Assembly (NCBI RefSeq): GCF_004339545.1
Contig: NZ_SMGD01000001.1
Coordinates: 1-64,000 of the forward strand
Direction of reading: 5' to 3'
Length of the DNA: 64,000 bases
DNA from: Celerinatantimonas diazotrophica
GTDB taxonomy: Bacteria > Pseudomonadota > Gammaproteobacteria > Enterobacterales > Celerinatantimonadaceae
The notes beneath the pieces are model-generated. The model was not told where the DNA came from. It worked only from the letters and a program-made list of their open reading frames with translations, and made no database searches. This document shows, one piece after another, positions 58,353-64,000 of the stretch; positions within the stretch are counted from its first letter, which is position 1; the number at the start of each line of letters is the position of its first letter. A program made the position numbers and the translations under genes.

Positions 58353-60184
58353 GCGTTTCGTCCTGAAGCTTTGGCTTCGTATAGTGCTTCATCAGCTTGC
58401 TGGAATACCTGTTGAGCACTTAGCCCACTGTTCCACTGTGCAATGCCAATGCTACAGCTGCAATGAATTTGTTGGGTGAAAGTATGCTCACTGATGCTCA
58501 CTAACAACTGGTCCGCTAATTGACAGGCGTCTTTCAGCAATGTATCTGGCGCCAGAATCACAAATTCTTCACCTCCCCAGCGAACCAATATGTCGCTGGC
58601 CCTAACTCGAGTTAAAAGTAATTGAGCAAATTCGACCAATACTTGATCCCCCACTAAGTGGCCATATTGATCATTGATTTGTTTAAAATAATCGATATCA
58701 ATCAGTAACAATGATGGAGGCGACTCATTACGTTCAGAGCGTTTGATCTCACGCTCCATCTGATCGTTTAAAAAGGTTCTGTTATATAGCCCGGTTAACG
58801 AATCCATCGTCGCCTGAGCAGTAAGTAGCTTCGTCATTTCACGTTGAGCCTGATTATCAATCCCTGAGCAGACAAATAACGCTGGTAAATTGTCTTGCTT
58901 AACTAGCGAAATATCAAACTGCACATAGACTAGCTTGGCCATTAAACCTAACTTCATTTCACCACGCCAGTGTCCTCTTTTTGCTGCCATATCGAGTAAC
59001 TTAGGAAGGGCGGGGTCAAAATCAATGATCTGATCGAGCGGTTTGTATTGCATATCACTAAAACGCAAGCCAAAGGTCTCTAAGAAAAAACCGTTAACAC
59101 GTTTAACCCGTCCTTTAGAGTCGAGGATTGCTAAAAATATTTTCCGAGCAAATGCAGCCTCTAATAACGCCGAAGATAAAGCCAGCTGTTGGCGACGTTT
59201 ATATTGGACCCCCAAAAGAGAGATCACTAACAGCCCTAGCACTAGTAATGCCCCAGCGCCCAGAGCAACTGCAACAATCCAATTGTGGATTACACCAAAA
59301 ATCATCTTCCGATTAATCAGCATCACCGCAGAGAAGGTATCATCAGCGACATACATCGGATTTACCAAAAGCACGCCTTGAGCAGTTATAATTCTTGCAT
59401 ATTGCTTGTTTGTCAGCTCATTTAATCGCTTCGCCTGAAGTCTAACATCCACTGTTTTAGTCAATGTTGCCAATACATGATGGAGATTAACCAGATGATT
59501 ATGACCTTTATAAAGATAGCCAGATGGCGCCAGTACCGCAGAATGCGTCCGAGTTAATTGACTGCCAGTTAATGGTGTCAACTGACCAACTTGCCTAGCG
59601 GAATAGGTATTTAATAACCAACCTGCAAACTTGTCCTGATGGTTTAAAACCTGAGTCTGTATACCGATAAACCCAGGTCCAAAAAATTCGAGCTTGGATA
59701 AATTTTTAAATCCTGCTTTGTCTAACTTTTGCTGAAGAAGTTGGGGAAGCTCATTGACCAATACATACCCAGAAGAGCTTTCCTTCCAGCCAACTACCTC
59801 GCCATCGGAATCCAAATAATAAAAACTTCCAGTCAGTTTTTGAATTCGCTGCATTTGGGAAAATAAGGCTTTAAATTTAAGAAGTTGCAATTTATTTTCT
59901 AACTGTAATCCATGCATCAGATGGGCGATTAAATAGTTGCGTTGTAATGATTGATTGTAAATTTCAATCATCTGCAATTGGTAAGCGTCAAAGGAATGGC
60001 GAAACTCTTGTTCCACTTGGCGGCTAGTGTAGCGATACTGTAAATCAATTGCAGCTGAGGCAATAAATACAATCAATAAAATCCAAAGCACGTTTAATCC
60101 AAGGAACCAGCCTTGACGTGATAGTCTTGCTTTTCTCGCTTTCTGATGCACCAAACCTGAGCCCATTAAATCCAAACATCCCAT
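58301..60184 (-). CDS. Membrane-bound PAS-GGDEF diguanylate cyclase
   Basis: A 627-residue c-di-GMP synthase. TM1 (about 27-48) and TM2 (about 300-325) flank a periplasmic sensor of about 250 residues. A cytoplasmic PAS domain (about 340-440) precedes the GGDEF domain. The active site is intact as GGEEF (RWGGEEFVIL). An inhibitory I-site RxxD (RASD) stands 5 residues before it, so product feedback inhibition is expected. No EAL domain follows. The stimulus is unknown. Confidence 0.94.
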   Translation of the reverse strand: MGCLDLMGSGLVHQKARKARLSRQGWFLGLNVLWILLIVFIASAAIDLQYRYTSRQVEQEFRHSFDAYQLQMIEIYNQSLQRNYLIAHLMHGLQLENKLQLLKFKALFSQMQRIQKLTGSFYYLDSDGEVVGWKESSSGYVLVNELPQLLQQKLDKAGFKNLSKLEFFGPGFIGIQTQVLNHQDKFAGWLLNTYSARQVGQLTPLTGSQLTRTHSAVLAPSGYLYKGHNHLVNLHHVLATLTKTVDVRLQAKRLNELTNKQYARIITAQGVLLVNPMYVADDTFSAVMLINRKMIFGVIHNWIVAVALGAGALLVLGLLVISLLGVQYKRRQQLALSSALLEAAFARKIFLAILDSKGRVKRVNGFFLETFGLRFSDMQYKPLDQIIDFDPALPKLLDMAAKRGHWRGEMKLGLMAKLVYVQFDISLVKQDNLPALFVCSGIDNQAQREMTKLLTAQATMDSLTGLYNRTFLNDQMEREIKRSERNESPPSLLLIDIDYFKQINDQYGHLVGDQVLVEFAQLLLTRVRASDILVRWGGEEFVILAPDTLLKDACQLADQLLVSISEHTFTQQIHCSCSIGIAQWNSGLSAQQVFQQADEALYEAKASGRNAYWVWEKSEDDKNTPTS

Positions 60185-60230
60185 CTAATCTATAAGCTCA
60201 AGTGTAGCCAAGCAATTAAAATTGTGAAGC

Positions 60231-61643
60231 CTACTGATTACGAAGCTCTTCAGAAAGTTGTTTGGTCGTTGGCACTTGCAGCTCCCGTAATTGTTCGGCC
60301 TGACGGATTAAATTACCGCGACCTGAAGAAAGTTTCATTAATGCGCCTTGATAACTGTCTTGCGCTTTATCAAGCTGATTACCTACTTGGGTCAAATCAT
60401 CCACAAAGCCACAAAACTTATCGTACAAGCGTCCGGCTCGCTGAGCAATTTCGGCAACATTACGTTGCTGATATTCACTACGCCAGAGATTTTCAACTGT
60501 GCGCAGAGCGACTAACAAGCTACTCGGGCTCACCAGTAAAATATTTTGCCGGCTAGCCAGTGAGATCAGTTCAGAATCGCGTTGAACCGCTAATTGAAAC
60601 GCTGCTTCTATTGGAATAAACAGTAATACAAAATCTAACCCGTCAATTCCGTATAAGGTCTGATAATTTTTACGGCCTAATCCATTAATATGGCTGCGCA
60701 CTGCACGAACATGGTCTTGAAGCGCCTTCTCTAGCGCTTGCTCATCTTCACTACGACAATATCGCTCATATGCAACAAGTGTTACCTTAGAATCGATGAT
60801 CACACATCGGCTATCGGGTAAAGAGATCACCACATCGGGTTTAATCACCTGCCCTTGCTGATTTTTGCCAGTAACCTGCTGGCGATATTCATGTCCTTCT
60901 CGAAGCCCTGACTCTTCTAATATCCGAGCTAAGACGACTTCCCCCCAATTACCTTGCTGTTTATTGTCTCCTTTTAAGGCTCGGGTTAAGTTAACAGCTT
61001 CTTCACTCATTTTTTGGTTGAGTTCACTCAATCGCTCAACCTGCGACTTGAGTGAATGACGCTCACGTGATTCAGTATCGTAACTTTGTTGCACTTGCTG
61101 GCGGAAATTATCCAATTGCTGACGCAGTGGTGCCAACAATCCATTCATACTCTGTTGATTTTGTTCTTGCATGGCAGTCGCTTTTTTCTCAAAAATCTGC
61201 TGCGCTAAATTTTCAAACGTTTCTTTAAAACGCTGTTCAGTCTTAGCAAGTTGAGAGAACTGATTAGCATCATCTTCTCGCTGCTGCTCGAGGCGAGCGA
61301 TCTCACTTTGCAAGGCAGATTGTTTAGCAAATGCTTGATCTAATAATGTCCGCTGCTCATTGAGCTGCCGCTGTAATACATCACTATATTCAGCCTTCGC
61401 TTGAAATTGCCCTTGTTGATGAATCAGATGCTGGTGCTGTTGTTGCAGATGATAATTTTCATCTCGATAACTGTCGTATTGGGTTTGCAGCAATTCATGC
61501 TCACGTCTAAGCGTCTGGTAATCTTGATGAATCTGAATGTAACGCTGACGGATAAGCCAGAAAAAAAGCCAACTAGCGCCTATAATCAATACTAGTAAGT
61601 ATGCCCAGCCTATTGAAATTGGCTGTGTGAAAAAATTGCTCAC
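60231..61643 (-). CDS. rmuC: DNA recombination protein RmuC
   Basis: A 470-residue RmuC-family protein. An N-terminal membrane helix (about 12-30) is followed by a long Gln/Glu-rich coiled coil (about 35-190) and a restriction-endonuclease-like domain (NWGEVVLARILEESGLREG, KPDVVISLPDSRCVIIDSKV). It limits inversions at short inverted repeats in E. coli. GTG start at 61643 with GGAG upstream. Confidence 0.95.
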   Translation of the reverse strand: MSNFFTQPISIGWAYLLVLIIGASWLFFWLIRQRYIQIHQDYQTLRREHELLQTQYDSYRDENYHLQQQHQHLIHQQGQFQAKAEYSDVLQRQLNEQRTLLDQAFAKQSALQSEIARLEQQREDDANQFSQLAKTEQRFKETFENLAQQIFEKKATAMQEQNQQSMNGLLAPLRQQLDNFRQQVQQSYDTESRERHSLKSQVERLSELNQKMSEEAVNLTRALKGDNKQQGNWGEVVLARILEESGLREGHEYRQQVTGKNQQGQVIKPDVVISLPDSRCVIIDSKVTLVAYERYCRSEDEQALEKALQDHVRAVRSHINGLGRKNYQTLYGIDGLDFVLLFIPIEAAFQLAVQRDSELISLASRQNILLVSPSSLLVALRTVENLWRSEYQQRNVAEIAQRAGRLYDKFCGFVDDLTQVGNQLDKAQDSYQGALMKLSSGRGNLIRQAEQLRELQVPTTKQLSEELRNQ

Positions 61644-61718
61644 GACGGTTTCTCCGTTGTATCTATGCCATTAGCCCGGTATCATCAGGGCTGTATCTGT
61701 ATGAATCAAGGAATAATT

Positions 61719-62006
61719 ATGGGTCTTTTTAATTCCCTTAAAACCCTACTTAACAATCCAGCACCAGCGACAGCTAAGCAGCATGAGTCGGTAGAGTACC
61801 AAGGATTTACGATTACACCTGAACCCATCGCAGAAAAAGGTCAATATCGAGTGGCGGGTTATATTCATAAAACTATTGGTGACAAATCTTGTGAACACCA
61901 CTTTATTCGCAGTGATGTTTGCATGAACGAACAACAAGCAGTCGAGTTAACAATTAGTAAATGTCAGATCTTTATCGACCAACTTGGCGAAAAAATATTC
62001 GAATAA
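61719..62006 (+). CDS. hlyU: HlyU-family protein
   Basis: A 95-residue protein matching the small Pfam HlyU family found in Vibrio and Proteobacteria (YQGFTITPEPIAEKGQYRVAG, FIRSDVCMNEQQAVELTI). This is not the ArsR-type HlyU of V. cholerae, despite the shared name; biochemical role is unknown. ATG at 61719 has AAGGA 6 nt upstream. It is divergent from rmuC. Confidence 0.85.
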   Translation: MGLFNSLKTLLNNPAPATAKQHESVEYQGFTITPEPIAEKGQYRVAGYIHKTIGDKSCEHHFIRSDVCMNEQQAVELTISKCQIFIDQLGEKIFE

Positions 62007-62066
62007 TAATTTTGACCACATTCAGATACGGATGACAGTCATATAGAAATCACGGAGTTTATATTG

Positions 62067-62519
62067 ATGCGTTGGTTAAATATTTTACTTGCTTTATCAG
62101 CACTAACACTGGTTACCGGGTGCACGCAAAGTGCTATCTCAAGCCATCAAACGGATGGCACAACGACCCAAAATGGGAAACAAAAAGAACTGACTGCATT
62201 TGAAGATATTCCCGCAAATTCAGAGACAAAACTTGACCCAGATGCATCAATTATCATCAGTGAAGGCGATGACTGGATGGGGCGATTGGTTCTGAACAAT
62301 GATATGACGCCTTTTGCAACATTTGATTACTATCGCCAACATATGCCAGAGCTGGGCTGGAACCTAGTCGCATCAGTCAAAAGCCAAAATTCGGTATTGA
62401 CTTACATGAAAGGAACACGAGTTGCTACAGTGCAAATTTCAGGTAGTAAATTTGATGATAGTCGCATCACAATTACCGTTTCACCCGCAACAGGTGTTAT
62501 GCCTAAAAAAGTAAATTAA
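62067..62519 (+). CDS. Putative lipoprotein
   Basis: A 150-residue protein with a lipoprotein signal peptide: basic start MRW, hydrophobic core, then lipobox LVTGC with Cys at about residue 19. The mature part is polar with a DUF4810/hypothetical-lipoprotein-like pattern (FATFDYYRQHMPELGWNLV, a fold seen in small outer-membrane-linked lipoproteins); I cannot assign it further. CGGAG lies 9 nt before the ATG at 62067. Confidence 0.8.
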   Translation: MRWLNILLALSALTLVTGCTQSAISSHQTDGTTTQNGKQKELTAFEDIPANSETKLDPDASIIISEGDDWMGRLVLNNDMTPFATFDYYRQHMPELGWNLVASVKSQNSVLTYMKGTRVATVQISGSKFDDSRITITVSPATGVMPKKVN

Positions 62520-62622
62520 TCACTTAAAAATCATTGATCAAATTTACTTTTCTAACACTTAAAGGCACTAGGGACTGTTGCAGTTGCTAAATTTAATCAA
62601 TACGACGTGTCCATGAATGCCA

Positions 62623-62653
62623 ATATTGAAAGCGTTAAGACCGCTTTCAATAT
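62623..62653 (-). terminator. Hairpin after the double-receiver response regulator
   Basis: ATATTGAAAGCG-7 nt-CGCTTTCAATAT is a perfect 12-bp stem 17 bases past the stop codon at 62670. No T-run follows, so termination efficiency is uncertain. Confidence 0.5.
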
Positions 62654-62669
62654 GATGGGGACAGCACAA

Positions 62670-63467
62670 TTAACGCAGCATATTCATTAAGATGCGCTTC
62701 ACGTCAGTAATATCAAATGGCTTATCAACTAACGCTGAGACACCACTTTGGCGAACACCATTGAGTTTAGCGGTATTATCTTCTGAAGTGACCATCATCA
62801 CTGGAATAGATTTAAACGCTTCACTGTGTCTTAATGCCTCAACGAAGGCTGCGCCATTCATTACCGGCATATTATAATCAGAGATCACCAAATCAGCGGC
62901 ACGCGTTGCAAGTTCTTCAAGTCCCTGCTTACCATCGTTGGCTCGACGAATGTCCACCACACCGATATTCTGCAAAACCTTAGTAATATGATTTTGTGCC
63001 GTTTTACTATCATCAACAACCAATACGGATATATCTCTCAGACTTTGGAGCTCATTATCATCCTGCTCTTCTGGCTCAATGTAGCTCAGGGTTGCATTCA
63101 GCGCATTCACAAGATCTGAAAACTGAAATGGTTTGGGTAAAATGGCAACCACACCAGCTTGTTTGATCGCATCCAATGAATGAAATTTATCTTCACTGGA
63201 GATCAGCATATAAGCAGTCGATTCAAGTAATGTATTATTACGCAGTGATTCAATTAAATCAGTTGCCGTACCATCGTCAAAATACATCGGACTAATCACC
63301 AAATCGGGAAACTTAGAAACAGCAACATCATAAGCACTGGCACAATTCTCAGCGAATAGAAACTGGTCAATACCAGCCTCATGTAACCGCTTGTGAATAA
63401 TATTGCGTTGCGTCTGCGATGGCTCAACTAACAAAATAGTAAGTTCCGATAGGGATAATGATTCCAT
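62670..63467 (-). CDS. Tandem receiver-domain response regulator, first receiver degenerate
   Basis: A 265-residue protein made of two CheY-like receiver domains and no output domain. In REC1 (about 8-128) the phospho-acceptor position is proline (DLVISP, P60) and the acidic pair is missing (LLVEPS), so it should not be phosphorylated. REC2 (about 145-265) is intact: DD at 152-153, phospho-Asp D197 (VISDYNMP) and conserved Lys (DKPFD). It probably acts by protein-protein contact, for example in chemotaxis or c-di-GMP signalling. No kinase gene is adjacent. Confidence 0.92.
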   Translation of the reverse strand: MESLSLSELTILLVEPSQTQRNIIHKRLHEAGIDQFLFAENCASAYDVAVSKFPDLVISPMYFDDGTATDLIESLRNNTLLESTAYMLISSEDKFHSLDAIKQAGVVAILPKPFQFSDLVNALNATLSYIEPEEQDDNELQSLRDISVLVVDDSKTAQNHITKVLQNIGVVDIRRANDGKQGLEELATRAADLVISDYNMPVMNGAAFVEALRHSEAFKSIPVMMVTSEDNTAKLNGVRQSGVSALVDKPFDITDVKRILMNMLR

Positions 63468-63704
63468 AAATCCTCACTGAAATAACGACGTTTATTCATA
63501 AGTGCATATATGTCTGTTTTTAATTTAGCTTAATTTCTATATCCATGTAACGAATTCAGCTAAAAATCGCCCATCAACGAAACCATGCAAATAATAAATG
63601 ACCTGACAAAACAACCTAAAGCAAGCCATCATCAATCACTATGCCCTTGAAATTAGGCACCTTCACCCCCACTTCAAAGACAAAGTCACCTAAGGAATAT
63701 TTTT

Positions 63705-64000
63705 ATGTCTACAGCCGAGTATATCGTTGATATCACAATGGAAAACGCTAAATCCATTTTGATAGATCGATCGTTTGAAACCCCTGTTGTAATCGATTTT
63801 TGGGCTGATTGGTGCGAACCTTGTAAAGATCTGATGCCCATCTTGGAAAAATTAGCTAATGAATATCAAGGGGCATTTATATTAGCCAGGGTGAACGCCG
63901 ATGAGATGCAACCGTTGGCTGGACAATTTGGCATCCGCAGTTTACCAACTGTGATGATTATGCAAAATGGCCAACCTGTAGATGGCTTTGCAGGCGCGCA
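63705..64000 (+). CDS. cnoX: Thioredoxin-domain chaperone CnoX-like (YbbN), partial
   Basis: The first 98 codons are present; the gene continues beyond the window. The thioredoxin fold is clear: VVIDFWADWCEPCKDLMPIL with the CxxC active site CEPC, then VNADEMQPLAGQFGIRSLPTVMI. The N-terminal extension before the fold matches YbbN/CnoX rather than plain thioredoxin. Presence of the TPR C-terminal half cannot be checked. E. coli CnoX has lost the first cysteine; here both are present. Confidence 0.85.
   Translation, partial: MSTAEYIVDITMENAKSILIDRSFETPVVIDFWADWCEPCKDLMPILEKLANEYQGAFILARVNADEMQPLAGQFGIRSLPTVMIMQNGQPVDGFAGA

Noticed and set aside
1-64000. CRISPR array or tRNA genes
   Set aside because: No regularly spaced repeats and no cloverleaf-compatible sequences were seen on either strand; 4.5S RNA is the only RNA gene I can support.

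Overview
The window is a 64 kb piece of a gammaproteobacterial chromosome. The conserved gene orders tig-clpP-clpX-lon-hupB-ppiD, ycjX-ycjF-tyrR, sapBCDF followed by an enoyl-ACP reductase, csdA-csdE and leuC-leuD point to the Vibrionales/Alteromonadales/Aeromonadales part of the class. NhaD, HlyU, FabV, AstB and a probable integron attC site fit a marine or brackish-water organism. I cannot name the species from sequence alone.

Layout. 0.5-3.2 kb: a PAS-containing chemotaxis receptor and a LysE-family exporter whose stop codon abuts an attC-like site. 4.0-7.2 kb: a first ferrous-iron uptake operon (feoA-feoA-feoB-feoC) behind probable Fur boxes. 7.4-12.9 kb: an AT-rich accessory island. It holds an IS3-family remnant, a four-gene operon read right to left (membrane protein, ComEC-like metallo-beta-lactamase, E2-E1 fusion, JAB/JAMM peptidase) and a decayed quinone oxidoreductase gene. 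13.0-24.1 kb: 4.5S RNA (ffs), pfkA, a 678-residue tubulin/FtsZ-superfamily protein, topA, astB, sohB, yciK and a LysR regulator. 24.3-27.6 kb: a second feoABC operon and yciH. 27.7-34.7 kb: nhaD, csdAE, a cold-shock gene, leuB, tyrR and phhB. 34.7-42.4 kb: ycjF, ycjX, sapBCDF (no sapA) and fabV. 42.5-51.2 kb: the protein-quality-control block ppiD-hupB-lon-clpX-clpP-tig, with a large inverted-repeat structure in the tig leader. 51.8-64 kb: leuCD, metC, galM, rsuA, a diguanylate cyclase, rmuC, hlyU, a lipoprotein, a double-receiver response regulator and the start of a CnoX-like thioredoxin gene.

The most interesting region is the ubiquitin-like conjugation operon at 7.77-11.69 kb. Its E2-E1 fusion and JAMM protease resemble Cap2 and Cap3 of type II CBASS, but there is no CD-NTase. 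In its place sit a metallo-beta-lactamase-fold protein and a multi-pass membrane protein. The metallo-beta-lactamase protein ends in a flexible Asn-rich tail with Gly-Gly four residues from its C-terminus, so I propose it as the protein that is processed by the JAMM protease and conjugated by the E2-E1. The E2-E1 gene also carries a perfect 23-bp inverted repeat with a 4-nt loop close to its start codon. The operon is probably an anti-phage system; this is inference from composition and context. Other points worth attention are the tubulin-like protein, the duplicated feo loci, the attC-like site, a TyrR with a degenerate AAA+ domain, and the tig leader structure.
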